This document shows positions 1 through 11,500 of a stretch of 64,000 nucleotides of DNA, one piece after another. This DNA comes from Lepidonotus clava (taxonomy: Eukaryota > Annelida > Polychaeta > Phyllodocida > Polynoidae): positions 12,213,396 through 12,277,395 of the forward strand of contig OW387145.1 in the NCBI GenBank assembly GCA_936440205.1, in the 5' to 3' direction. Each line of letters starts with the position of its first letter. Position 1 is the first letter of the stretch. The translations under genes and the position numbers were made by a program. A model generated the notes under the pieces. It worked only from the letters and a program-made list of their open reading frames with translations. It ran no database searches and had not been told where the DNA came from.

Positions 1-756
1 ACCCATTCACGAGGATCAAACGAGGAGTGATAAGCCAGACCACGAGAAAAATCCATTTGAAAGTCTCGTCCCTCTTCTCCCCGCCCCAGCATGGCGCCCT
101 CCCCGCTGGGGGCTCATTTGTAGGGGCGTCTTACAAAGGGGGATTTACGGTAGGGTCGGGGTGGAGGGGTGAGTTACGGTATTGGATGTATGGGAAGTAG
201 GCACCGGGGATGGGGAGAGAGGCGAACACACACACACGGCGAGGAATAATGTTAATGCTGGCCTCGGGAGAAGGACAACTCTGTGGTGTCCGAGTAAAAC
301 CGAGTAAAACCTCCAAAGCCGCTGCCGCCACTGCTGGTTTCGACAGGAATAAATTACCTTAACCTGTCCCCACTACCAGTTAAGAATCACAAATGCCACT
401 TTGCACAAGGTAAAAAGTCCATGAAAGCCTGACATTCCGATTTTTAGCGTCATAAGCAAGTCGTAAGGGGAAAAAATCAGTTGTTCATTAAAGTTTCATC
501 TAGATTCTGACGTCCTCCCCCCTCCACATGCACACATGTACCCCACCCTCAAAATATACCTGTCAAAAGCAGAGGATCAAACATAGGCTCAACCTTGGAG
601 TCTCTCATCCGAAAAGATAGAAAGACTAAACAGAATATAGCTTTAAGGGTTTGTTGTGCCCACAAATGATCAAATATGGAAATTTAATTCCTCTGACCTT
701 TCCTGACTGTCCAGGGCTTGACAAATTATTGAATTATCAACATAATATTATGGCCA

Positions 757-1250
757 TTTGTACTAATAGCTTAGTACTTTTAATATATTATCATATTGTA
801 TAATCTAGTTAGGATCAGGCCTAGCAAGTCTACTTCTAAGAAGAGGTATTTTGCGCTCCTAGTGCCACCTGTTAACCAGTATAAAAGGTGTTGCAAGGTA
901 GAGAGCGAGTCAGTTTAGAGTTTAACCACAGAGTTAGTGGAGTTAGTAACTAGTCAGCAGCGTTAGCTGAGCTGCTCGGAGCTATGCCTACCAGCTCCTG
1001 CGGAGTATACTGGAGTTTACCGATACCAACTACCTCGGACTAAGGATTGTGATAGAGCTAAGCGCTAGGGCGGTCTAGGATGTGCTGGAACAACTTGTAT
1101 TCTAAATGTGGTTGATCGCTGAGTAGGAGATGGGAAGGTGGACTGATGGAGACTTATTCACTGTGGCTTTGACTCGGGATGAGATGTTTACTTCAATAAA
1201 AACCCTTTCATTTTAAGAGCTTCCTCATCGTCCATTTCTTTTGAACTATT
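757..1250 (+). mobile_element. Possible solo LTR fossil, Gypsy-like (broken)
   Basis: A TATAAAAGG box at 880-888 and an AATAAA signal at 1195-1200 lie about 310 bp apart, as promoter and polyadenylation signal do in an LTR. A TTGGGGGATGG stretch follows at the right edge and resembles a primer-binding region. No internal coding remains are seen. The boundaries are approximate and no second LTR or convincing target duplication was found. It is a broken fossil if it is an LTR at all; an unrelated TATA-bearing segment is an alternative. Confidence 0.3.
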
Positions 1251-1851
1251 GGGGGATGGATGAATTAACTTTGAGCGCAGTCTGATTGGCTCAATAACTT
1301 GGATGAACGACTCATGGATAAATTAATTATACACATCACGCAGTCTTAAATCAACACTAACAATAGTTCACATTTACGCTTTGGAGCTCAGATGAGGGAT
1401 GTTTAACAGGTGTGGTCACCAGTCCAAACTCTAATGAAAGTTGACGACGTTATCAGAACTTGAACTAAGTAACCCCCTCAGGCCCACAGTGACCAACCCC
1501 ATCCGTAACAAGCCCGTCAGTGTCCGATAAAGATTAGTTTGATGCACACACCGGGTGCAGAGCCTAGAAAGGTGTGTAAGGCCTAGTTGATATTTTTCCG
1601 CCAGTTAGTCATTTGATGTGTGGAAAAAGCTCGGCAACACTGGCAGTGGGTGAACAGCCCGGAAAACTTGCTCCCCACAATGATCATGCATTCCTGGTGC
1701 AGTTTGAACCCTTGATTTCAGACACCCCCCGTGTATAATTTCCCCGGCCCGAAATAGCCCTCGCCGATTGACCTTTCCACCCGACTGACCCCTGACGACT
1801 GGCCCCAGCGGGAGGTCACGTGACTGGAGTCAGCTGGAGAAGGACGCTGGG

Positions 1852-1920
1852 CATTGTCCCCGGACAATGTACAGTGGGCGGACATTGTCCCAGGACAGTG
1901 TCCAGCAGGGGTATAAGGGG
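1852..1920 (+). promoter_or_regulatory. Cluster of GGACA-N-TGTCC palindromes followed by a TATA-like box
   Basis: Two perfect 11-bp palindromes, GGACATTGTCC and GGACAGTGTCC, lie side by side two bases apart at about 1879-1902. They are preceded by CATTGTCC-CC-GGACAATG at about 1852-1869, the same half sites arranged outward. A GTATAAGGGG motif follows at 1911-1920. The spacing looks like repeated binding sites upstream of a core promoter. No start codon or exon downstream can be tied to it, so its role is inferred only from the pattern. Confidence 0.35.
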
Positions 1921-4120
1921 CAGGGGTACAGGCCTGATATACTGTTCACAAGTAGGTGCCACACCTGTTCAACCATATATCAGAATATGGTCAACGGGGT
2001 ATACGCCTTACCGACCACTAACTTTTCTGTAACCGTTAGTTACAGTTACTGCCCATGCCAATGTTATGTATACATTATTTCCAGAAACAACTTGAAAACG
2101 TTGAGAACCCAGTTGATTGAATTGGTACCTGTGCGATCACATTATGACCATTAGCTTATTGCAGTGCTCTATACAGTATCAACTAAACAATGAATGTCTT
2201 AATATCTAAACATTGTATTTCCTACTTGAAAATCAATTTGCAATGTAGAGTTATTCAAATTTCTATTTCCAAACTCGAATACTAAAACTAAAAAAACAAA
2301 TCTCCGATTGTAAGTGCTTGTGAGCAAAATAGAGCTGGAAGATCAGTGTCTATGATTACACTGGAGGTCTTTACAATGTTGTTTAAAAAAATACCTGAAT
2401 AAAAAAAGCCCCGGGCCAGTACTACCTGCTGACGCCCTTTATTGTCTTTGTAGGATGTTATTATGAGTTATACTTTGGCCTATATTCACGCGATCCTAAG
2501 GTGAAGTGCCAACAACTCTCTGTACAAAGGAGGTCCTGTTCAAGATCCGGTAACTCTTTTTTCAAGTTTCCCCGAAATATAATCTATCTGGTTGTTGTCA
2601 CACCTTGATGACTTGTGAGTCTGTGGCCGTGAAACTGTGTTTAACACCAAGACAGACCCATGGGAGTGTACTCAGACCGAGAGAATGGCTACTGTTTTTC
2701 GTGTCATTCAGATCAGTCATTATGGCGTGAGTATTACTTCACATTTTCTCCCACAGAAACATTGTTCTTATGGTGTAAAAACTGTATGTTCTGTGTTTCA
2801 TGGCACGTCTACTGAGCCACCAGACCCATCCCAGCATTAAGGTGTTGGTATATTATGCGCGATGAATTCCACAGAATGCTGGTTATACTGTCTAACTATT
2901 GTATTTTTGTATTTCTTAAGTGTGTATAAAAGTAAACATTACAGTGGTATACTGACTAGTAGTATAATGCAGCTCCTCTGTATCATAGCAGTCTCAGCAT
3001 CCCCCCCCCCCCAACTCACTTTCACATGTCCGACTCCACGGCCATATTTCAAGGTCAACTATTATAGCTTAATAATAATATAACTTGCCCAACCTGGCTG
3101 CCCTTGACAGTAATCTGATAGACATTGAAGGCCATTCAGCATTGTCACCGTCTCACATATTTTTTTCCATTTTCGAAGAATCTAAAACCCTTCCGGAGTA
3201 GAGCTATGGCATTGTAAAAAATACGCTAAGTCCTGGCAGAAGAAGTATTCTCAGCCAACAGACTGACCTGGATGAAAAACAAGACGAATAGTGTGTCGCT
3301 GTCCTTGAAAAACAAGGTCGACGTATGTACACAAGTTTGTAAAGTTTCTGTCAACAAAGGACATATGTGCCATACCCATGGTAATTCATACAGATTAGTG
3401 TCTCGACGAAAAGGACCATTGAGGCTCGACGACTCAAGCACTGTTAGAACAGTAAGAAATATGTTACTGGAAAAAAGCTCACTGTAATTCAAACCAAACG
3501 GAGTCGATGTTGAAGCAAATTCTCAAAATATATTTAAAGGTTGAGTGTCAACCGTTGCATTTAAGTTATTAATTGTTTCTCGGAGAAAAAAGAGAACTTT
3601 AGTGCCATCAATCAGGAATAAAGAACAGACCCTTGAGATTTTAATGAGATCTATGAAAAGATTACAATTCGACTCCAACTGGACTATCGACCTCTTTATA
3701 TAGCCATTTGAGCGTGGATCATACGCCATTCGTCCATCTAGGAATCAAGTCAAGTTTGGTAGTGCGCAGCTTGTCTTTGCACCTAGATTTCAAGATAACA
3801 GCAGAGATAACCAGCACTCTGCAAGCAGAGACCTCGCTGTAATGGGTGGTATGAAGGACACTTCTCTGATTGGAGAGTGGAGAGATAAAGGTGACAAATG
3901 CGATGTAGTAGTCGGCGGCTATCGGGTCTTATCGGCGTGCAGATAGAGCACGCCTCACCTGGCCCAGGGCCGTGATAGGCGTCGGGCAATGACTCCCCTG
4001 GTCAGGGCCGGAACCAAAGACCTGTCACCCACAGGCACCTTCTGAACCACTCAGAGTTCACATCACACTTAGCACAAGGCGAACACTTACAGGGTGGCTC
4101 CAGAAAACCAATGCCCATTA

Positions 4121-4194
4121 CAGACTAGCCTCAAAATGCGCTCATAATGACGGTTCAATACAGACAGAATGCGCATTCTGATCCTAGTAGTCTG
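4121..4194. mobile_element. 74-bp MITE with TA target duplication
   Basis: The ends are inverted: CAGACTAGCCTCAAAATGCGC on the left, and on the right GCGCATTCTGATCC running into TAGTCTG. The element is flanked by TA on both sides, which points to Tc1/mariner-type mobilisation. A second, more diverged copy follows immediately (about 4213-4292). Both copies sit between direct repeats of GCGAACACTTACAGG at 4078 and 4315. A related copy lies at 60911-60980. Confidence 0.55.
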
Positions 4195-4212
4195 TAAAGG
4201 GTATATGTCCTT

Positions 4213-4292
4213 TAACAGAATGACCTCAAATATGCGCTCATATTAAATGACTGTTCAGTACAGGCAGAATGCGCATTCTGAGCCCAGTCTGT
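4213..4292. mobile_element. Second tandem copy of the TA-flanked MITE
   Basis: This copy repeats the layout of 4121-4194: a CTCAAATATGCGC-like left end, a TTCAGTACAGGCAGAATGCGC interior and a right end CAGTCTGTAAAGGG. It is more diverged from the first copy than simple tandem duplication in the recent past would allow. Confidence 0.45.
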
Positions 4293-5100
4293 AAAGGGTA
4301 TTAGTCCTAAGCGAACACTTACAGGATGGCCCCAGTAAACTAAGTTTTAAGGATGTGCTAAGAGTTAAAGGGTTGCTAATAAATGTTTCAGCTATATATG
4401 GTCTTGAAGATCAACTGATGATGTGTATGAAGTATCGATGACTGAATCAAATCCATGGTTGTGAAAATGAAGGCAAGGAAAGATGGTCCAACAGACACCT
4501 CAGGGAAATGAAGTTCAATTTGAACCCTTGCCTGCCATGCAGAAATCTCACATGTTATCCATTGGATAATCCTTCATCCTTGGGCAACAGTTTCCACCAA
4601 GGGAATAACGGATCACAGTGGTTGCCACTTATGACATTCATAGTTTTAGAAATCTTCCAAGAATAATTAGTTTTGTATCAATAAAAAATGTCCCAAAACA
4701 ACCCCGGGGTGACCATGCTAAGAGAAACCTGACTTGTCTGAAACAAACTTGTCCTAACGAAATATGAAAGGACAGGAAAGCATGCTCTGTACTATTCAGA
4801 GATGTACTAAATGGAAGACTCCCAACTTAGCCTGAGAGGCCTCAGGCCAGTTCCCACCAAAGAAATATTGGATCATTGTGGTTACAACATAATTAAATTG
4901 TTGATGTCAGACACGTCTAGACTCGGCTAATGCATCCAAGGTTGATGTAACAGTAAAGTTACTCAAGTTCATATGGGGCCTTCTAAGTTCCATTAAGACA
5001 AAGCACATACGCACCAAGCGGGGTTGAAGTGGGTCTGAAATTTTGGAGATTTGTATATATTTCTGTAAACATTCAACGGGTATTTTAGCCCCACGGGGGC

Positions 5101-5152
5101 GGGGTGTTGACAATTTTAGAAAATGTGTGTATGTACTAAATGGAAGGCCCCT
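5101..5152 (-). repeat. Dispersed GTCGTCCATTAATTACGTA-type repeat, copy 1
   Basis: Read on the minus strand this contains AGGGGCCTTCCATTTAGTAC followed by ATACACACATTTTCTAAAATT. It is the same unit as at 29130-29183 and is related to 6741-6780, 24791-24832 and 61507-61556. The family is a moderately diverged interspersed repeat of unknown class. Confidence 0.5.
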
Positions 5153-6740
5153 ACGGCTATTAGCTAGGAAAGAAAAAAAGAAAGGGGGGATGGGGTGTTG
5201 GGAAAAAAATCCAAAAACAAACCAACAAGTTATGAACGGCATTTAACCCATTCAATATTGGTATTTTCAACAAGTAAATTGTAGATAGTAGTAAGAAAGG
5301 ATTAGTATTCTGGTAAACATCAGTCACCGAAATACAATAAAGATAGAAAATACAAATATAACCCTTGGGGAGTGGGAAAAGAAAAAAAATCCCTCACACC
5401 AAACCTAGGCGTGGGAACTCTGACCCCCACAAGTGACAAGTGCCTGCTAAAAACCACCATATTTTATGTAGTAGAGAAATGGGTGCAATTGGTCGGAAGA
5501 GAAAACCACACAAGTCCCCTATAATACAGGACGTAGCGCGTAGGATGGCCACGAGCCGACAGCTGCGGCGGTGTGAATGTAATCCATTGTGGGACAATTA
5601 CGCCAGTTGTACTGGAGTAGTGGATGGGGTGGGTGAGCGGGAGTATTGGCTGTAGGACAAAGGGAATACATAAGGCCCAATAGAGAGGTATGTCGATGGT
5701 TGCTATTGACAAGATGACAAGGAGTACTATAGGACGGTCACACATTTGACGACGTGTGAAAAACAACCCACGTAACAATTAACACCCTCTAAAGACTCTA
5801 ATAACCTACACTGACGATACAGGCATTTGCGCCGAACTCTAGCAATAACAAGGTATTCGAGGTAGCTTTTAATAGACACAGCCTCGAGCTTGCAGCGATC
5901 AATGTCATTTACAAAGGCATCTGAGGTATGTGGCAAGCTGTTGAGGTAGTTAACACATGTGTTTCGTGTAGGGGGAGCACCAATTATAGTACCTTGACCA
6001 ACCAGTTGAGTTCGTCTACTTATATTCCTGCTACGACCAACTGAGGGATGGATAATTCCAACAGTCACGTGCCAGAAGCCCCGAAAAATCAATTGTGTGA
6101 CCTTGGTTGCCCAGTGGACAACCCTTTCCAAAAGTGCTATGAATTCCCGCCTCTTGGCATCCGCGCACATTCTGACATTATCAAAGGTATGCCTTTGCAA
6201 GCCTCATGCTATACTCCTGAACATATAAAATTCTCAAAACAACGAATACTTCTCTTACACTATTGCAAGGCTAGTGGAAACCTATATGGCCAAATGAAAT
6301 TCCCTGTATTTTGGCAAAATTTACAAATTCCCTGTCAGGGATTTCTTTTTGCCATTTTCCCTATGCGGTTGGTACCCTGAGTTATGCATGACGGTGACCT
6401 GTTTAGTCAAATTACAATATCTCCAAAACTATAGAGAGGATCCTATCATGTATTAAATAGGTCATTTTAAAGTTCTTTGGGTCGGGCTAGTGAAATATAT
6501 CACAGCCTAGTGTAAAATTCTAAGCACTAGCCCGGTGTGCAACTGCAACTAGAAAAAAAGTTAAGGAAAACCCCTGATTTACAGAATATCCCCATTTAAT
6601 CATATATTTTAAGAAATATAGCATAGTGAGGTTTGGGGTCGCCTAATTATCTATTACACACACACACATCATGATAGATTTTCAAGACTCCCCATACCTT
6701 TAGCCTGTTATATATACATTTACAAATATACTGTCATTTA

Positions 6741-6780
6741 CTCCCCCTCCCCTTTGTATGTAATTCATGGACGACTCCTT
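6741..6780 (-). repeat. Dispersed GTCGTCCATTAATTACGTA-type repeat, copy 2
   Basis: The minus strand reads AAGGAGTCGTCCATGAATTA and then CATACAAAGGGGAGGGGGAG. It aligns with the copy at 24791-24832. Confidence 0.5.
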
Positions 6781-7717
6781 ATAACAACGTTTACCTAGAC
6801 AATAATTAAATACACAAGTAGGGTAGAATAATATGTTTGATAGTATTTCAATTCAGAAAAGCAAATGTATTAGAATGAACATTTTAATCTCACGCTATCA
6901 TTCTATAACCCGTAGACGTTATATATGTATGCTCTCTGTATCTACTTGAGAAAATGTAAAAAGTTTCCTTGGCCAAGCTTTCTTTATACATCTCATTCTG
7001 ATATTCAGAAATAAATTTAATCAGTTGTTTTAAATTTCAGTTGTATGGTTCATTGAAAAAAGATATGGGTTAGGGTCAGCAATATCTTTAGAAGACTAGG
7101 TCCACACTTCATGATCACTAAATAATTCCTAGTAAACAGCAGCCAATAATTTAGTTAGAGGGCCATCCAAGGACACAGCAGAAGAAAGGAGTATGCACCC
7201 AGCTCTCAGCCTGAGCTTGCCCGCTCAACTTGTCAAGCCTCAAGCCGAGTTGAATATGAAATTTCCTTCATTCCTTCACAGTCTACCCTGCATGAACACA
7301 CTCTAGTCCTGAAAAGAACGCTCCTCACCCCTCAAATACAACTTTCAAAATGACTAAAATGAGTAACACAGGAATGGGAAGACCTATGGGTATGTTGTGG
7401 TAGAATCTGGATCATTTTGGCCGCGCGAATTTGGTTTAATCCTTTGGCAAAGTGTGGGATAGGCGGGCGGCAGGGAGCCCAAGCCGTGCTCTGGAGCTGG
7501 CCGTAGTGGCTGCCCCACATTCGGCTGGCATTTTGTACACAAACACGAGGACACGGCCAAGCCCACCGCCGACTACCCCGCACCTTTTCCACCACTGCTC
7601 CGTGAATAAACCACCAAAAGTGATAAAAATAGGTTCATATTAAAGCTTAGATGTTAGGGATTGCATTGCAAGACAGTTCTGACACACGTTGAGTGCAAAT
7701 ATAAGAGAAAATCTTAC

Positions 7718-7873
7718 CGTGAATTCAGCATTGCTCGTATCTTTGTGGGTAACAGCTCGAATCACTCCAGAACGCCAATCCCAGTCCGATAACTTGCTCG
7801 TTTTCAACTTTGTGGCGCTTCGAACGGAAAGGAATCGCTTCCCAACGATCTCCTCCCTATACTTAAACGCCAT
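7718..7873 (-). CDS. KDM3/JMJD1-family histone demethylase, first coding exon (partial gene)
   Basis: This exon encodes the N-terminal 52 residues of a KDM3-family (JMJD1) protein, a nuclear Fe(II)/2-oxoglutarate enzyme that removes methyl groups from H3K9 or, for the JMJD1C type, acts as a cofactor. What can be seen: the peptide starts MAFKYREEIVGKRFLSV and ends with WDWRSGVIRAVTHKDTSNAE. The E-x-VGKRFL and W-RSGVIRAV-HKD pattern matches the start of human JMJD1C (VGKRFL ... WRAGVIRAVSHRDS) from my knowledge of that family. The exon ends in phase 0 at a GTAAGAT donor (7717 downward). The catalytic JmjC domain and zinc finger are not in the window. The start codon is 645 bp from the start codon of the divergent REEP gene, so the two share a promoter region. 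No break is visible. JMJD1C-like is the closest by eye, but an invertebrate would have one gene co-orthologous to KDM3A, KDM3B and JMJD1C. Confidence 0.85.
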
Positions 7874-8391
7874 GTCATGAATCAGGTATCCATCTTCATA
7901 GATTTACCACAAAATTTCCAGAAAACGGAGACAAAATTCTCTGGAATGTGTCTCGCTCAGGATCTACGTGGAAGAATACATTTGTGAACTCACAGGGTCG
8001 AAAGGTCAAAAAGTTGTAGGATATCCGTCCGCCATTTTACATGTTAAAAATATAGTCCCGTCAGAAGGTCGCTGTTAGTCTGTGTTATATCAGTTATTTT
8101 AGATCAACAAACTTAATTATGAACTAGATTACGTCTTTATGGAGTGCTAAGGCCTATGAATTCTGAAGAAAATTAGATTTTAGAAAATGTCTCGAAATGA
8201 ATCAAACGCGTCTAAAAGCCTGTTGGCACTGTGCATTAATTCAGTGGTACTTCAGACATGGTTTTTGTAAAATATTTATTATATTTCCTCAGTCAGTTTC
8301 AATATTTTCACTTTATTTGTCCTAGGATGAATACTAAACTAAATCTATAACCCCGTGGCTAAGGGGCACCTGTCACATGACATTTAAATTG

Positions 8392-8399
8392 TGACGTCA
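8392..8399. promoter_or_regulatory. Perfect CRE palindrome (TGACGTCA)
   Basis: This is the full 8-bp CREB/ATF site, extended to GTGACGTCAC at 8391-8400. It lies about 120 bp upstream of the REEP start codon, where a proximal promoter element would sit. Confidence 0.6.
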
Positions 8400-8408
8400 C
8401 ATCCCAAC

Positions 8409-8420
8409 ATGGCCGCCATG
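8409..8420. promoter_or_regulatory. YY1-like site (CCGCCATG)
   Basis: ATGGCCGCCATG contains YY1 half motifs. A cleaner YY1-like match, CCGCCATTTTA, lies at 8029-8039 nearer the KDM3 side. YY1 motifs close to transcription starts are common in housekeeping promoters. Confidence 0.45.
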
Positions 8421-8518
8421 TAACGAATCCATTCCAGCACATAAACAGCTGAATCAGAGGCAGTTTTACGGACACAGATACTAATCGGTGCGGCGATCGG
8501 CCTCAATACAGCGGCAAA

Positions 8519-8550
8519 ATGGTTTCTGCAATAATCTCCAGAGTTGTGAT
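8519..8550 (+). CDS. REEP exon 1 (N-terminus [11 protein letters not shown])
   Basis: The ATG is followed by ten codons and two bases of an Ile codon completed by the next exon. The donor is AT|GTAAGT. The peptide matches the MVSWIISRLVV start of human REEP1, which fixes the start codon. Confidence 0.93.
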
Positions 8551-11500
8551 GTAAGTATGGCGAAGCTTATTGTGGTTTTGTGAGAAAATCTCTTTGCAAA
8601 AATCTCAGGTCACAGCCACTGACTGAGTGAGAACGAACACTTCTCTAAGAGACAGACACTGCCACATTACTTGAACGTTGACAGTTACGATTAACACCTG
8701 TTGCTTTCCAGTTTTTCAGCAAATTTAAGACTATGATCCCATAGTAAATATAAATATAACCAGTTGATAATTCTCTAGTTTAACTTATCGTCATTCTCAG
8801 TTAAAAAAAAAAAAAAGAGGCAAAGTTGACAAACGGTAACACAATAATTCAGAATAAATGGTAAATTCTAATAAACATTAGCCATGATTAGGTGGCGTTT
8901 AGTCTAGAATAACACTAGCTTTTATGGAAGACTGCAGTGGTATTTACATAATATGGTTGCCAAGTGTCAGAGCAAAAGCCTGAAGAGGGAAGTATAACTT
9001 CTAGATCTAGGTCTAGCCCACTCTAGGTAGAGAATTTTGAATCTAAGCCTATAGACATTAAATTTTAAAATAGATCTAGACTGCGTATTTTGTTGGAGAT
9101 TCTCTTTTCAAAATTTCAGTAACGAATTACTAGAATGGAAGCAGCTGTTCTCTTCAAGTCTTGGAAGCTCATCCCAAGCTTTGTTGGTTTCATAATAACG
9201 TTACAGATAGATCTACTGACACTGTGGATAGCTTGTGTATTTCATATGCCGAATGCAAGGTATTTGATCGATTGAAAGAAACCTATTGAAATGTTGAGTT
9301 CCGTATATTTTTCTTCTCGCGTCTGCGTGTATGTGATTTGAAATTTCCAAGTTGGTTTGAGAATACCAAATATTACAGTTGAGTTCACCCAGTTTGATAG
9401 TATCTTATGAAACGTTTTTACAAATATGTTAACTTGCTCTGTATTTTCCGACCAAAAAGTGTAAGAAAATGTGAGCCACAGACAAAGTGTTTTCAAAATT
9501 ACACAATGAAAATAAACTAGTTTACAACTACCATTAAGTTGAACCCTTTACAACTACTTTGGGTAAAGCGTTCATGTAAAGATATCTATCTATCTATAAG
9601 GTTTTGCCTAAAACATGGCGAGAATTTGCTTCAACTAATTGGACTTGATACCTAACCTACTTGCCATGAGTTTTTAGTAGAGAATTATAGGAAAGTTACT
9701 TTATTCTTTAGTTCATACAGAAAGAAACAGGTCCATGCTAATGTCATTGTAGACTAGCACAAAATGCATTTATCCAGCCGTTGGTGCTATAAGGTACCAC
9801 TTACGGTACGCGTCACCATCTAGTAAGACTTTGAGAACCAATCACTATATGATGAATTATTTCATCACGTTTATTAAATCGCCTTACCCTGGTACTCGCT
9901 ACCTGAATTCATACAAGGTGACGTGGCCTTCCAGGAGCTTTGGTAAAGCCTGCTTTGCTTGTAGCAAGCTGTGCATAATCTTTAGAATTGAAAATTTGCC
10001 AACACGCTTCCGTTTTGTTCCTGTGAACTAGAAAAGTATGGAAACTTCTTAGAAAATCAACTTGAAATACCGGGATACTAACGCCTTGTTAACCTCAGAG
10101 ACTCCAGTCATTTTTTTATGGATTTCATATTTTCTGGAGATTATTTAAGAGCAAAGCAAAAATTATGTCATGCGGAGCTTATCCACGTATACTTAATTAG
10201 AGGCATGGATTCTGATAACAGTTTCAATGTAGCACACGTAAAACATGTATTAGTTTGTCTTAACTTCGACAAGGTAACAACAGAGAGAAATTGAACTCGT
10301 TACATGAAATGAATTAGGGATTATCGCTAAGATTACAAGTCAGACTGTCTCCATTATATCACGTTGATAGTAATGAAACTCACCAAAGATGGTGTGTCAA
10401 CCGACCTAAAACTTAAGGAAAACTGAAAAATTACCATTTCATATGGCAGCAGATTAGGTATTAACACAGATATCTTTTATTCGGCACTTCAGGCATTAAC
10501 TCTCAGCTGAAAAAATAGAAAGATGGGGCTTTTATTCTGTTTATGTAACGTAGGCTTGACGAAAACTTGGACCGTGGCAATTACTTAAAATGATTAGATG
10601 ATTCTAGAGCTTGTTGTTACTTAAGGAAGAGCGTTCAAGTGTAGGATCGAAAATCAGATCATGTTAGTTTGTGTTATCTGAACACGTCTTTTTATTTCTG
10701 CCTGTCACTTAAAATATATTTGAAAAATAAGTGACATTAAAGCACAGTTCAGTGCAGAGCATTCCTAGTAAACAAGCTTTACTCAAATCTGGTACGTGCT
10801 TCAAGCGACCTTTTCGTCTGGGGGCGAGGAGGATGTGGTATGCGAGGCTGAGCGAACCTGCGGTTCTCCTTTGTGCCATACTAAGATTGTTGGTGTGAGT
10901 AGAAACGTAGTTATTCCCGGATCAAGCTATGGCTTATCACAGTAGGTTAGATTGTAGTGGATATCTTTGTTAAAGCAGCCGTACTCGCAACAAGAATCTA
11001 TGAAAGTTGCAGTGATAAAAACAACACAAAGGAACAGAGCCAGCGTTGGATACATCAAGCGTCCATTGGATCATGATTTAATTTTGATATCTAGCTTAAA
11101 TCATGTATTGTTCGTTTCTGAGGTCCAACAGTTTACTGTAATGTAATAGGCTATGAATAATAGGCTGATGCGGATACCAAAATAGGTTAGTCGTAAAAGT
11201 CTTAGACCCTTATCAGAATGCTCTACACATACCGTTTACGAATTTCAAGTCATAATCATGTGATCATACTGTATTAGAGAGCATACTGCTAGAGTATTTG
11301 TCAAGCGAAATGTGCTAGTTAATTGAAACAGGTTAATGGCAAATGGTACATTCATGGTCTAAGCCACTCCGGTATTATCAGATGTGCATCTGTCGCAGAT
11401 GTTGGTCGCTTCATAGCTTTAAGACTTTATATGTATGTGTTTGCATAACCTGGTGTTGTAATTCTAACCGTTTTCTGTATAGACCATGACAGTTTGTCCT

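Larger units (their letters stand above)
1..7717. other. Intron 1 of the KDM3-family gene (partial), no further exon found
   Basis: The KDM3-family gene starts at 7873 on the minus strand and its first coding exon ends at a GT donor at 7717, so everything to the left should be its first intron, at least in part. I looked for the expected second exon (the Y-V-E-F-D type segment that follows in human JMJD1C) on the minus strand and did not see it. It probably lies beyond the window edge, and JMJD1C in human also has a very long first intron. Short open frames here resemble no family I know. The stretch holds a weak LTR fossil, a cluster of GGACA-N-TGTCC palindromes, a tandem pair of small MITEs and two copies of a dispersed GTCGTCCATTAATTACGTA-type repeat. 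Confidence 0.6.
7874..8518. promoter_or_regulatory. Bidirectional promoter between KDM3-family and REEP genes
   Basis: The 645 bp between the two divergent start codons must contain both 5' UTRs and both promoters unless upstream non-coding exons exist. It holds a perfect CRE palindrome TGACGTCA at 8392-8399, a YY1-like CCGCCATTTTA at 8029-8039 and a second CCGCCATG within ATGGCCGCCATG at 8409-8420. No TATA box is obvious. CRE and YY1 sites in TATA-less divergent promoters are typical of broadly expressed genes. Transcription starts cannot be placed from sequence alone. Confidence 0.7.

Noticed and set aside
5727-6200. 157-residue open frame on the minus strand
   Set aside because: No recognisable family, ordinary base composition, no splice or promoter context; probably chance.
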